A DNA stretch of 64,000 nt from Bacteroidales bacterium (lineage in GTDB: Bacteria > Bacteroidota > Bacteroidia > Bacteroidales > P3). The position numbers were made by a program, and so were the translations under genes. Shown here one piece after another: positions 35,812 through 44,586 of this stretch. Numbering within the stretch: position 1 is the stretch's first letter; each line of letters begins with the position of its first letter. Location of the stretch: positions 1 through 64,000 of the forward strand of contig JAFVBA010000013.1 of assembly GCA_017480245.1 (NCBI GenBank). The letters run 5' to 3'. A model generated the notes under the pieces. That model was not told where the DNA came from. It was given only the letters and a program-made list of their open reading frames with translations, and ran no database searches.

Positions 35812-37233
35812 ATGAAAGCAAAAAAAATTATAATAGCGTTAATCGTTACCGTGTTGTGTGCAAACGCTTCGGCACAACAAACAGTTTATGAAACGTTGTT
35901 TGGTAAAATCAATCACGTTAAAGTTATCGGTAACACAAAACTGTCTCTTACGTTCAACCCTTCTTATTCTGAAAACAGAGTTGGGGTAATAAGTATGTTA
36001 ATTGATGAAAAACAAGCCAAATCATCAAATACTACCTTCTCAAAAAGCGCTGTCAAGAATATGAAATACCTTGACACGGCGGAAACAAAACAATATTTCA
36101 GGGTAATAGGCGATACTCTTATTGTGGAAGGAAAAGTATTTGACTCCGTATGGAAAGACGGTAAAATGACTGCCACAATGCCGACCTTGGAATTTAAAAA
36201 TATGCCTGCAAATATATATATAAGCGAACAATCTTTCGTAAATACAATTCTGCATGGCGATATTAACAAACTGAATGTATATGCTGACAAAAATTCCAGT
36301 CTTGTCTGCGCCTCGGTATCGCAAAAAACTATCGGCGATATTGAAATTCATCAAAAGGATAACGCAATGGTTACTCTTGCTCTTCTTAATATAAAAAATA
36401 GTTTGACACTTGACATTGCCGATTCCTCTTCCCATTTCATTGCAACCAATATAACGATTGACTCTTTGGCAAAACAATCTTATATTGCGCCTTATTATCC
36501 TCTTAACAACGTAAATATCTTTGGCAAACATCCGACAGAAAACATCTACACTTGCGATTACAAAACTTACAAGACAAGATTTTCAAATAATATGCTATCA
36601 CAAAGCGAGGGTAAGCCGTCAGAAAAAGATTTTTACATTGAATGGGCGACTTCTTTAGGGTTGGATTATGGTTTTATCGCACAGGAAGGCGACATTTTGG
36701 GAAAAGGCGAAGGTCTTAACGTTGATTGGGACTTTTATTACCTAATGCACGGGGGAAAACACTCATCTATTGGTTGGGGAATCGGATTCGGTTACAACGA
36801 AAAGATGTTTAACAACAATCAACCCGTATATTCCTCCAGTCAAAACTTCTCTTACGACAACAAATATTATATCGGAGCATGGTCATTGCGCATACCGATA
36901 ATTTATCAATACAAGTTCTATCCTAAACATTCGTTCCCGATTTCTTTAGAAGTAGGTTTAACGCCTTATTGGAACCATTACTTACATTTTATTAACGGAA
37001 AAGATGCTTCTTATATGCAATTGCCTACAAAAAGTGCGAACGAATTGCCGACTTTTGACGAATGTTTCAATTCTTTTCAGTTGGACGCACATTTAGGTCT
37101 GCAATTAGGAGAGCGATTTACTATTTACAGTCGCTTTGCCTTGAGGTCTGCAACGAAAAAAGACAATTTGGATAAAGCAAACTTGATTTCCTTCGGTATT
37201 AAATACAAGTTAGGATACTACAAAGACAACTAA
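35812..37233 (+). CDS. Exported protein with adhesin-like N-domain and C-terminal outer-membrane barrel
   Basis: A 473-residue protein with a signal peptide (about 1-22, ending NASAQ). Residues 30-230 form beta-rich repeats with a GIN/DUF2807-like feel (VFKLNVYADKNSSL-type turns; LTLDIADSSSHFIA). From about 270 it has barrel strands: WATSLGLDYGFIAQEGD, SSIGWGIGFGYNEKMF, AWSLRIPIIYQYKFYP and a last strand ISFGIKYKLGYY. It closes the sigma-factor operon and is likely a regulon member or surface sensor. The DUF2807 similarity is a weak impression. Confidence 0.65.
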   Translation: MKAKKIIIALIVTVLCANASAQQTVYETLFGKINHVKVIGNTKLSLTFNPSYSENRVGVISMLIDEKQAKSSNTTFSKSAVKNMKYLDTAETKQYFRVIGDTLIVEGKVFDSVWKDGKMTATMPTLEFKNMPANIYISEQSFVNTILHGDINKLNVYADKNSSLVCASVSQKTIGDIEIHQKDNAMVTLALLNIKNSLTLDIADSSSHFIATNITIDSLAKQSYIAPYYPLNNVNIFGKHPTENIYTCDYKTYKTRFSNNMLSQSEGKPSEKDFYIEWATSLGLDYGFIAQEGDILGKGEGLNVDWDFYYLMHGGKHSSIGWGIGFGYNEKMFNNNQPVYSSSQNFSYDNKYYIGAWSLRIPIIYQYKFYPKHSFPISLEVGLTPYWNHYLHFINGKDASYMQLPTKSANELPTFDECFNSFQLDAHLGLQLGERFTIYSRFALRSATKKDNLDKANLISFGIKYKLGYYKDN

Positions 37234-37239
37234 CTCATT

Positions 37240-37360
37240 TAGTATATAGAATGTAGTATGTAGCATTTGATTTATTTAGAATGTAGTAAGTAGAATGTAG
37301 TATATATAGGGGGTGCCATTAGGCTATATACTACATTCTACATGCTAAATACTACATAAA
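37240..37360. repeat. Heptad-word inverted array between convergent genes, locus C
   Basis: TAGAATG, TAGTATG, TAGCATT, then TAGAATG, TAGTAAG, TAGAATG and TAGTATA follow each other with a 7-bp step. After a GGGGGTGCC centre the complement appears as CTATATACTACATTCTACAT and further CTAC words at 37331, 37338 and 37352. The unit lies between the sigma operon and the hydrogenase gene, so it could also terminate transcription both ways. Confidence 0.8.
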
Positions 37361-37372
37361 AATGCCTATTTT

Positions 37373-38800
37373 TTATTTCGTTGTCGGCATAATCTGTTTG
37401 GCTGCAGTCTTTGGCAATGCTATTGTATCGCAACCATTAACGCATCCGCCCGGACAGGACATCACCTCAATAAAGTTACCCGGTGCTGCGCCTTTTTTAG
37501 CCCACAGTTTCAAATCTCTTATACTCTGTTTATTCAGTCCGTCAATAACAATATCGTTTATTATACTTGGATCTTTGGCAGTTGCTTTCACCGAAGCCGT
37601 TACGCCGGCTACCATAGCAAATCCCCTACCGTGTCCCAAGATATGTTCATCCAATACGGTTTCTTCCATATCTGCTATATTTATTTCGGCGGCTTTCAAC
37701 AGCGCTTCCAATTCTTCGTAGGACAAAACGTAATTTACATCCGGATTTGTATGACATTCGCTTCGTTTTCCCACACAAGGAGAAACGAAAACCAATACTG
37801 CATCTTTCTTAGTCTCTCTTAACCATTTTGCAGTGTAACCCATAGGCGTCAGAGCATCGGAAACATAAGGCTGAATCTCGGGAATATGTTTTTTATACAA
37901 CTCTCTCCACGCCGCACAACAAGAAGTAGTCATAAAACTCTCCCCTTTCTCCATACGTTCCTCAAACTCACGGGTTTCATTCTCGGTTGTCATGTTAGCA
38001 CCTTTAGCAACCTCAACAACATCCGTGAATCCTAACTTTTTAATTGCCGTCAAAACCTTTCCGTACGGTTGGTTGAACTGACCACCCAACGAAGGAGCAA
38101 CCATAGCTATGACTTCCTTACCCTCTTTTATAGCCTTTATAATCTCAAACATAAAACTCTTTTCGTATATTGCGCCGAAAGGACATGCAACCATACATTT
38201 ACCGCAATAAATGCACTTTTCAGGGTCTATATGTTCCACTCCGTCTTCGCGTTTGGAGATAGCGCCGACAGGGCAAGCCTCCTCACAAGGCACAGGTTGG
38301 AAGATGATAGCGTGATAAGGACAAGCCTGCATGCACAATCCGCAGTTGATACACTTATCCGGGTCTATATGCGCCTGAGAGTTCTCATGCTTAGTTATAG
38401 CCTCCTTCTTACAAGCGTAAGTACAAGGATGAGCTATACAAGAACGGCAAAGATTGGTTACAATATACGATGCCTTAACGCAAGATGAACAAGCCTCATC
38501 AACAACGGTGAGCATAACCTCCGTATTATTCTCCTGCTGTTTTTTAAGTTTGACATAATGGGAAAGATTGTCAAACTCATCTACCTCATCATCTGCATTG
38601 AAACCAAGAACTGCCATAGTTTTGTATTTAGCTTCGGCTCTGGCTTTATGAATACAACAACGGGTATGTTCAGTCTTCTTTGTGTACATATCGTATGGCA
38701 AACGGTCAATTTTCTCTTCCACATTGCCCTGGTAAATCATCTTCGCCAGCATCTGAAGTATAGTTCTTCTGATTTCTACTACATTATTAAATGTTGCCAT
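37373..38800 (-). CDS. Monomeric [FeFe]-hydrogenase (group B-like)
   Basis: A 475-residue iron-sulfur enzyme for H2 evolution or uptake. A Cys-rich N-terminus (SSC, CRSC, HPCTYACKK; about 105-137) precedes two [4Fe-4S] ferredoxin motifs (CINCGLCMQACP and CIYCGKCMVACP) and a C-terminal H-cluster domain. The three H-cluster motifs are TTSCCAAW (variant of TSCCPAW), SPCVGKRSE and EVMSCPGGCVNGC. The variants fit group B hydrogenases common in Bacteroidales rather than the classical Clostridium type. It is the last gene of the hydrogenase cluster, 203 bp after the second ferredoxin gene, so it may have its own promoter. The maturases HydEFG are not in the window. Confidence 0.85.
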   Translation of the reverse strand: MATFNNVVEIRRTILQMLAKMIYQGNVEEKIDRLPYDMYTKKTEHTRCCIHKARAEAKYKTMAVLGFNADDEVDEFDNLSHYVKLKKQQENNTEVMLTVVDEACSSCVKASYIVTNLCRSCIAHPCTYACKKEAITKHENSQAHIDPDKCINCGLCMQACPYHAIIFQPVPCEEACPVGAISKREDGVEHIDPEKCIYCGKCMVACPFGAIYEKSFMFEIIKAIKEGKEVIAMVAPSLGGQFNQPYGKVLTAIKKLGFTDVVEVAKGANMTTENETREFEERMEKGESFMTTSCCAAWRELYKKHIPEIQPYVSDALTPMGYTAKWLRETKKDAVLVFVSPCVGKRSECHTNPDVNYVLSYEELEALLKAAEINIADMEETVLDEHILGHGRGFAMVAGVTASVKATAKDPSIINDIVIDGLNKQSIRDLKLWAKKGAAPGNFIEVMSCPGGCVNGCDTIALPKTAAKQIMPTTK

Positions 38801-39003
38801 TTTGTGTTTTCTATTTCTTTTTTAGTTATAAACCTTTTTAACTTACTTCTTTTTATCTACTTTTCACTTATATCATTTTATAACAGTTGCATTATTGCCG
38901 AAAAATACTAAGTCTTTCATTTGAAAGTACCGAAAATCACGGCACTTCCTTATAAACTCTTCCCTACTTTCTGCAACACATACTTTTTTTTGCAACTCCT
39001 AAT

Positions 39004-39258
39004 CTACAACTCCAAGTCTCCTTGCAATTGTTTTTCTATTTCTTCAATTATTTTCTCTGTTGTTGCTCTTTCTATCAAGACATCGCCTACTTTTACGTAA
39101 GGAGGTTTTGCCGTGTCTTCTTTACAACCCAAACAAGCAGAACCTAAAAATGTTACTTTGTCCTGCAAATGACTTGGAACATAATTTTTCCATTGTGCAA
39201 GCTGTTGTCCGCCCTGCAAATAGCAATACGTTCCCACGCAAACTTTAACTGTTACCAT
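39004..39258 (-). CDS. Thioredoxin-like [2Fe-2S] ferredoxin (NuoE-type), second copy
   Basis: 84 residues from the ATG at 39258 (MVTVKVC); the frame extends further but through a repeat-bearing spacer. VCVGTYCYLQGG carries the first two Cys (C-x4-C), and SACLGCKEDTAKPPYVKV the second pair (C-x2-C), the NuoE/TRX-ferredoxin arrangement. Such small domains pass electrons between hydrogenases and NAD- or redox-linked partners. It lies between the SpoIIE-type phosphatase and the [FeFe]-hydrogenase. Confidence 0.8.
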   Translation of the reverse strand: MVTVKVCVGTYCYLQGGQQLAQWKNYVPSHLQDKVTFLGSACLGCKEDTAKPPYVKVGDVLIERATTEKIIEEIEKQLQGDLEL

Positions 39259-39280
39259 AATTGTTCCTTTCTGTTTAAAA

Positions 39281-39370
39281 TATTTGACTTTTAATATTTG
39301 ATACTTGTCTTTTCGTTGTGCCGTTTTGTCAAATCCAACTCTCAATATCAAATATCCGAATGCCAAATGT
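39281..39370. repeat. Heptad-word array with TTTGA/TCAAA arms, locus D
   Basis: TATTTGA occurs at 39281 and 39295 (14 bp apart) and is mirrored by TCAAAT at 39329, TCAAATA at 39349 and CCAAATG near 39363. It occupies the spacer before the second ferredoxin gene. Confidence 0.6.
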
Positions 39371-39372
39371 AT

Positions 39373-40569
39373 TTATATAAATTCCAAATTCACTGTTTTT
39401 AACAATTTCTCCTCAATTAAATATTTTATTCTCTTCATCACGTTACGCCTAATCTCCAACTCAACGGGCAAAGACGGGTCTTGATGGGCTACATTTATCT
39501 TCGTACCGACCAGAATATCTATAATATCCGCATCCATTACGTACTTGAGGATATTCCATGCAGCATCGTCTTTGGCAGGTTCGTTATAACGGTCTTCTTC
39601 CAATATCTTACCCAAAGCACCGAGCGTAATAATGCCTTCTGTTACCAAATCAATTCCTTCAATATGGGATTCAGGAGGCAGCCCTGAGGCAATTTTATCC
39701 AAATCCAAATCAACCTCAATTTCTTTATTCAATTCACGGGCGATAATCTGCGATGTAGTTCCTCCGCATACGATTTTCTTACCCTCGTATGAAGAAATAA
39801 CCTCGGCTAAATACTTATCTTTTTCTTCAGTAAAGGGAGGACCTGAACAAATTAACAACTTTCTCGGCTCACGTACGTACAAACAAACGCAGGATGTATC
39901 ATCTTTGGATTTTAAGGCGTCATTCATCTCCGCCTTTTTAACAATCTTTTTAGTCAAATCCCTTGCGGAAATGTTGTTATCCTCTGCCACCAACTCCTCA
40001 ATAAAAGTCTCCGCACCGTCTTCCCAACCGAACGGTTTATTAGGGTTTCCTATACCGCTCTGACTTACTCCGTCCGAATAGACTACTAATCTGTCGCCCT
40101 TTTGGAGTGATAACAACGAATGTTTTACCACTCTCTCGTAAGAGGTTTCACCGTTTTTTTCGTTGATTTTGAATGTCTCGGAATTGATATGTTGCACCTT
40201 TCCGTTACGCACTAACAACAACGGCGGATTGTCAAACTCCACAACACGCGTTTCCCCATTTTCGTCAATATCTATTATTGTAAAAGTAGAATATGATATA
40301 TTGCGTTTGCTATCTACTGGAAGCGTGTCCATAATTATTTGTGCCGTTCTTAAGATTGGCTCTCTTTTGATACGGAAATTCATAGCCATAGAAGCAGTCA
40401 TAGTACTTAGTACATTGGCTTTAATTCCGCTGCCCAAACCGTCAGACAGCACTGCAATACAACGTTCTTGCTTCGGAAACTTACGCAACAACACAGTATC
40501 GCCACAAGCAATGTTACCGTACTTGTTTAATTGAAAACTACCCGCTTCTACAAATATATTATCCGACAT
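39373..40569 (-). CDS. SpoIIE-family (PP2C-type) serine phosphatase
   Basis: A 398-residue protein. The N-terminal half is a PP2C/SpoIIE phosphatase domain: CIAVLSDGLGSGIKANVLST (about 34-53) holds the metal-binding Asp in the D-G-x-G motif, LVVYSDGVSQSGIG (about 157-170) the second, and KDDTSCVCLYV (about 219-229) the third. The C-terminal half is uncharacterised. It overlaps the sensory hydrogenase gene by 11 bp; HydS-type sensors next to a PP2C phosphatase are a known pairing thought to pass an H2/redox signal to protein dephosphorylation. Confidence 0.85.
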   Translation of the reverse strand: MSDNIFVEAGSFQLNKYGNIACGDTVLLRKFPKQERCIAVLSDGLGSGIKANVLSTMTASMAMNFRIKREPILRTAQIIMDTLPVDSKRNISYSTFTIIDIDENGETRVVEFDNPPLLLVRNGKVQHINSETFKINEKNGETSYERVVKHSLLSLQKGDRLVVYSDGVSQSGIGNPNKPFGWEDGAETFIEELVAEDNNISARDLTKKIVKKAEMNDALKSKDDTSCVCLYVREPRKLLICSGPPFTEEKDKYLAEVISSYEGKKIVCGGTTSQIIARELNKEIEVDLDLDKIASGLPPESHIEGIDLVTEGIITLGALGKILEEDRYNEPAKDDAAWNILKYVMDADIIDILVGTKINVAHQDPSLPVELEIRRNVMKRIKYLIEEKLLKTVNLEFI

Positions 40570-42409
40570 TCAAATCAAAAGTTATAGGTTGGTTTTCTTC
40601 TTCCTCTTTTCCCTGATGGGACTCCACAATTGAGTTAAGCATACTCTCGGTATAAGAAGCATTCTCTCCTAATAGGAAAGCAATCTGCTGAACGACCTTC
40701 ATATTTTGCTTAATCACGTCTTGGGTTCTTGTAAGTACTATATCCTTACGCACTTCAGGGGCATGCATATTTTCTATTATGCCGCAAACTTGTTGATGGT
40801 CCTGGACGGAAAACACACTCAACCGATAGTAATTTTCTCCGTCCCTAATATCCTGCTCAAGTATATCCGCACAAGTGTTAAGTACCCTTGAAAAATACTT
40901 ATGGAAGGAAAGTTCCTTTGTAATATCCAATCCCGCAAGTCCTGGTTTGATTCTGTAAAGTTCTTCCATCTCTTTGCCGAGTGTAACCGCAAATTTCTCG
41001 TTTGCCTGTATTATCTTAAGGTTTTCATCTACGATTACCACACCTTGAGGCATCTTTTTAAGCAAAATATTTGTCTTATCTCTTGCAACACGTCTCATAT
41101 AAGAAACGCACATATCATTTTCTGCCAAACCGTCCAATAATGCACAAGCAAAAGACTTGCAGTTGTCATATCCACAACCTCCGCAATTCAAATAATCCTC
41201 ATCACTGACCTTATTAACCCGCTTCAAAGCCTGCACAATGTCTTTTTGAGTGTAGGTTTTTCTGTCAAAAGTATCTATATTATTGAAATCCGTTGTAATA
41301 TCCGTCGTATTCAAAACATAACGTGCGTTTTGCAAATCATCGTTTCCGTTTTCAGAAATATTAACTGCAACATTATCCAGATTATACTGAGCATTGTCTA
41401 TAACCTGCATACGTTTAACAAGGGAAGAGGTCTTTTTAATAGCCTGAGGTCCCATAACACAACCGCCTTGACACCCTAAAATCTCAATAAAATACTTTTT
41501 ACTGTTGTCAAACTGCTCAGCATCTTCCAAAACTTCCCGTACATTATCAACACCTGACACTGTAAGGTATTGATTGCTTTGTCCGTCAGATTTAGGATAC
41601 GAAACATTGCTTTCAAATCCTGTATTGAGTTTATCCTGTCCAATATTCATCATACAGGTAAGCATACCTCCGTCAGTAGGATACAAATTACCCATACCCG
41701 CTTTAGCTGGTATGAATACGTCTTCTTCATTAGGACGTTGAAATTCAAAATCAACTCCAATAGTTTCAAATAATTCTTTAATCTCACGGAAAGTCAGTAC
41801 ATAATCAAGGAAATTGTCTTTCAAATCAAGTTCAGTCTTTTTGGCAATGCACGGTCCTACGAAAGCAATCTTACAATCGGGATAAACTTGTTTTAAAAAC
41901 TTTGCGTGTGCTTCCACAGGTGAGGCTATCGGAGAGAGATTTTGTGCATATTGAGGATAATATTTCCTTACCAACTGCACTGTTGTAGGACAGCAAGAGG
42001 AGAAATAAACTCCGTTTTGCTGATTATCAAACCACTCTTTCGCTTTTTTTGCCACTAACTCCGCACCTAATGCCGTTTCACTCACACCGTAGAAGCCTGC
42101 GTCCTTGAAAGCAGCAATCAAAACATCATTTTCTATATCCGCAAACTCGCTTAAATAACTCGGAGCCAATGAAACTATGATTTGTTCTTTGTTTTTCAAA
42201 GCTCTAAGAACCAAATCCTCGTCGTTTCTTACCTTTTTGGCATCAACAGGACATATTTCCACACAAGCACCACACCAAATACAACGTTCAGGAACTATAC
42301 TTGCAGAATAATCCTCAAATTTAATTGCCTTGACCGGACAAACCTTTATACATTTGTAGCAGTCTTGACAATTATTCTTCTCTGTATATATTGGATATAT
42401 GTTGCTCAT
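40559..42409 (-). CDS. Sensory [FeFe]-hydrogenase with PAS domain (HydS-like, group C)
   Basis: A 616-residue protein. Two [4Fe-4S] motifs start it (CQDCYKCIKVCP, CIWCGACVEICP; about 14-55). The H-cluster domain (about 70-345) has SSCCPTT, GPCIAKKTE and ILGCQGGCVMGP. A Cys-rich cluster CGGCGYDNC (about 404-412) follows, then a PAS domain (about 450-550; MPQGVVIVDENLKIIQANEKF) and an acidic C-terminal tail. This is the HydS plan, in which the H-cluster senses rather than catalyses. It overlaps the phosphatase gene by 11 bp and follows a thioredoxin-like ferredoxin gene. Confidence 0.88.
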   Translation of the reverse strand: MSNIYPIYTEKNNCQDCYKCIKVCPVKAIKFEDYSASIVPERCIWCGACVEICPVDAKKVRNDEDLVLRALKNKEQIIVSLAPSYLSEFADIENDVLIAAFKDAGFYGVSETALGAELVAKKAKEWFDNQQNGVYFSSCCPTTVQLVRKYYPQYAQNLSPIASPVEAHAKFLKQVYPDCKIAFVGPCIAKKTELDLKDNFLDYVLTFREIKELFETIGVDFEFQRPNEEDVFIPAKAGMGNLYPTDGGMLTCMMNIGQDKLNTGFESNVSYPKSDGQSNQYLTVSGVDNVREVLEDAEQFDNSKKYFIEILGCQGGCVMGPQAIKKTSSLVKRMQVIDNAQYNLDNVAVNISENGNDDLQNARYVLNTTDITTDFNNIDTFDRKTYTQKDIVQALKRVNKVSDEDYLNCGGCGYDNCKSFACALLDGLAENDMCVSYMRRVARDKTNILLKKMPQGVVIVDENLKIIQANEKFAVTLGKEMEELYRIKPGLAGLDITKELSFHKYFSRVLNTCADILEQDIRDGENYYRLSVFSVQDHQQVCGIIENMHAPEVRKDIVLTRTQDVIKQNMKVVQQIAFLLGENASYTESMLNSIVESHQGKEEEENQPITFDLNVG

Positions 42410-42412
42410 AAA

Positions 42413-42475
42413 TTAAAGTGTCATTTCAGTAAATTCTTTCTTGAAATTAGTAAATTCTTTTCTGAAATTAATTTT
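42413..42475. repeat. Two-unit 21-bp repeat with AAAGTGTCATTTCAG start, locus E
   Basis: AGTAAATTCTTTCTTGAAATT (unit 1, from 42428) is repeated as a near-identical unit from 42449, exactly 21 bp on; each unit is three heptads. It is preceded by AAAGTGTCATTTC, close to the arm of loci B and G. It lies inside the hydrogenase operon between ferredoxin and HydS genes. Confidence 0.75.
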
Positions 42476-42529
42476 GTAAAACGCCGTCTTATTACAATGT
42501 TTTCTTATCTACTGTTAATCAATCGTATA

Positions 42530-42778
42530 TCAATTAGCGAAAGTCTTATCCAAAATATCTTCCAAAGTAATCTTATTAACCTCTTTGTAGGTAACCCCGT
42601 TAATAATCATAACAGGACCTTCGTTACACAACTTGCTGCATAACTGTCCTTTGAAATTAACGTTTGCAGTTAGGTTTCTACTTTTCAAATATTCCTGAAT
42701 AAATTTAAGATTCTGCTGGTTGCCTCTTGCAAAACAAGAAGAACCTAAACAAATGGTTATATCTACTTTATTTTCCAT
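42530..42778 (-). CDS. Thioredoxin-like [2Fe-2S] ferredoxin (NuoE-type), first copy
   Basis: 82 residues. ITICLGSSCFARGNQ has the first Cys pair (C-x4-C) and GQLCSKLCNEGPVMIING the second (C-x3-C), as in NuoE/TRX-ferredoxins. It begins 3 bp after the recJ stop, so it is in the mfd-recJ transcript, and leads into the HydS gene after a 120-bp spacer with a repeat. It probably delivers or takes electrons for the sensory hydrogenase. Confidence 0.8.
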   Translation of the reverse strand: MENKVDITICLGSSCFARGNQQNLKFIQEYLKSRNLTANVNFKGQLCSKLCNEGPVMIINGVTYKEVNKITLEDILDKTFAN

Positions 42779-42781
42779 ATC

Positions 42782-44569
42782 TTAATAATTGCTATCTTCA
42801 GATTCTCTGATATCTTTCACGTTCAATTGCAATTCCCTTCGCCCTTGCCACAAATTTTCCTCCACTGTATAGCACATATCTATCTTTCTGCCGAAATATA
42901 ACAAGTCATAAAACTCGGCAAGAGAGAATCCTATACAAGAAATAGGCAATATGTTTTCATTAATAGGGATTGCAGAAAATTTTAAATGATTTCTGCCGAC
43001 CTTACGTACCTTGTTGGCATCATAAATTTCGGAAGAATAGAAAATAGGTTCGTTGTTTTCCGGTCCGAACGGTTCAAACTGTTGAAGGATTCTAAGTAAC
43101 TTCTCGCTTACATCACCAAGTGATATTTCCATATCAATATTAATCTCAGGGGTTACGTCTTCCTCCTGCAGATTATTCTCAATCTCTTTTTCAAATAAAG
43201 ACTGGAATTCCTCAAAGTTATCTTCCTTTAAAGACAATCCTGCAGCAAATTTATGACCTCCGAAATGTGTCAAAAGATGTCTGCACTTTTCTATTGCAGA
43301 ATAAATATCTACATTCTTTACACTTCGTGCCGAACCTGTCATTATGCCGTTGCTTTTGGTAAAGATAATAGTAGGTTTGTAATCTTCCTCAGCTATTCTT
43401 GAAGCAACTATACCTATTATGCCTTGATGCCAATTCTCGTTGCAAAGTACAATACATTTCTTGTCTTTAAGTCCTCTGTTCTCTATCTCTTCCCTTGCCT
43501 CTTTGGTAGCCTGCTGGTCTTTCTCCTTACGGTCTTCATTGCTTTCGTTGATTTCCTCAGCTATTCTCTCGGCTTTCTCTTTCTTTCGGGTTTTAAGCAA
43601 TGCCACTGCCTCACGTGCAGATTTCATTCTTCCCGCAGCATTGATACGCGGACCGATAAGGAAACTTAAATCCTGAATAGTTAATGCCCTGTTGAAATAA
43701 AAAGGACTGTTACCCTCTTCGTGAAGAATGTTGGCACAGGCAAGAATAGCCTCCAAACCAACACGCGGTTTATGATTGATAACTCTCAATCCGTGGTAAG
43801 CAAGTATGCGGTTCTCTCCCGTCAATGGCACAACGTCTGCCGCAATACTTATAGCCACCAAATCCAAGTACTGTTTTAAATCATCGGCAGGCTTTTCTCT
43901 TTTTTGCTGTAGGGCTTGTATAAGTTTGAATCCTATACCGCAACCGCTTAATTCGTCATAAGGATAATGGCAATTGTCTAATTTCGGGTCTAATATAGCA
44001 TATGCCTTCGGTAATTCCTTACCTGGCAGATGATGGTCGCAAACAATGAAATCTATTCCCTTATCATTGGCGTATGCAATCTCTTCTGTAGCTTTTATTC
44101 CGCAATCCAAACAAATTATTAACGTAACTCCTTCTTCTTCTGCCTCATCTACACCTTTGAAAGACACACCGTAGCCTTCTTCGTAGCGGTCTGGAATATA
44201 ATATCTCAAATCATCGTAAAATGTAGAAAGATAAGAATACACTAATGCCACAGCCGAAGTTCCATCTACGTCATAATCACCATACACCATTATCTTTTCT
44301 TTCGCTTGTACGGCAATCATTATTCTTTCTACCGCACGTTCCATATCCTCCATCAAAAATGGACTGTGCAGTTTATTCAAATCTGGACGGAAAAAGTCTT
44401 TTGCTTTATCATAAGTGTCTATACCGCGTTGTACCAACAGATTTGCAATTATCCTATAGCAACGTAAATCTTTCTCTGTCGGATTGTCTTTAGGCATACA
44501 CAGACCTTGGGCAAGTTTCTCTACTTTTTCATCATCCCCACTCTCTTTATATTTCCATATTCGGTTCAT
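42782..44569 (-). CDS. recJ: Single-stranded-DNA-specific exonuclease RecJ
   Basis: A 595-residue 5'-3' exonuclease of the DHH phosphoesterase family. The catalytic motifs are VYGDYDVDGTSAVALVY (about 94-110), ICLDCGIKATEE and VCDHHLPGKELP (about 175-186), followed by INAAGRMKSA. The DHHA1 domain carries GSARSVKNVDIY and LLTHFGGHKFAAGLSL (about 417-432), and a C-terminal OB-like domain follows. It acts in recombination repair and mismatch repair. It lies 17 bp after mfd, forming a DNA-repair pair. Confidence 0.95.
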   Translation of the reverse strand: MNRIWKYKESGDDEKVEKLAQGLCMPKDNPTEKDLRCYRIIANLLVQRGIDTYDKAKDFFRPDLNKLHSPFLMEDMERAVERIMIAVQAKEKIMVYGDYDVDGTSAVALVYSYLSTFYDDLRYYIPDRYEEGYGVSFKGVDEAEEEGVTLIICLDCGIKATEEIAYANDKGIDFIVCDHHLPGKELPKAYAILDPKLDNCHYPYDELSGCGIGFKLIQALQQKREKPADDLKQYLDLVAISIAADVVPLTGENRILAYHGLRVINHKPRVGLEAILACANILHEEGNSPFYFNRALTIQDLSFLIGPRINAAGRMKSAREAVALLKTRKKEKAERIAEEINESNEDRKEKDQQATKEAREEIENRGLKDKKCIVLCNENWHQGIIGIVASRIAEEDYKPTIIFTKSNGIMTGSARSVKNVDIYSAIEKCRHLLTHFGGHKFAAGLSLKEDNFEEFQSLFEKEIENNLQEEDVTPEINIDMEISLGDVSEKLLRILQQFEPFGPENNEPIFYSSEIYDANKVRKVGRNHLKFSAIPINENILPISCIGFSLAEFYDLLYFGRKIDMCYTVEENLWQGRRELQLNVKDIRESEDSNY

Positions 44570-44586
44570 ATATATTATTGTTTTTA

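Noticed and set aside
38880-38945. Hairpin-like sequence before the hydrogenase gene (CTTTCAAATGAAAG on minus)
   Set aside because: The palindrome is short (14 bp) and imperfect beyond it; it is not enough to call an operator or a riboswitch.
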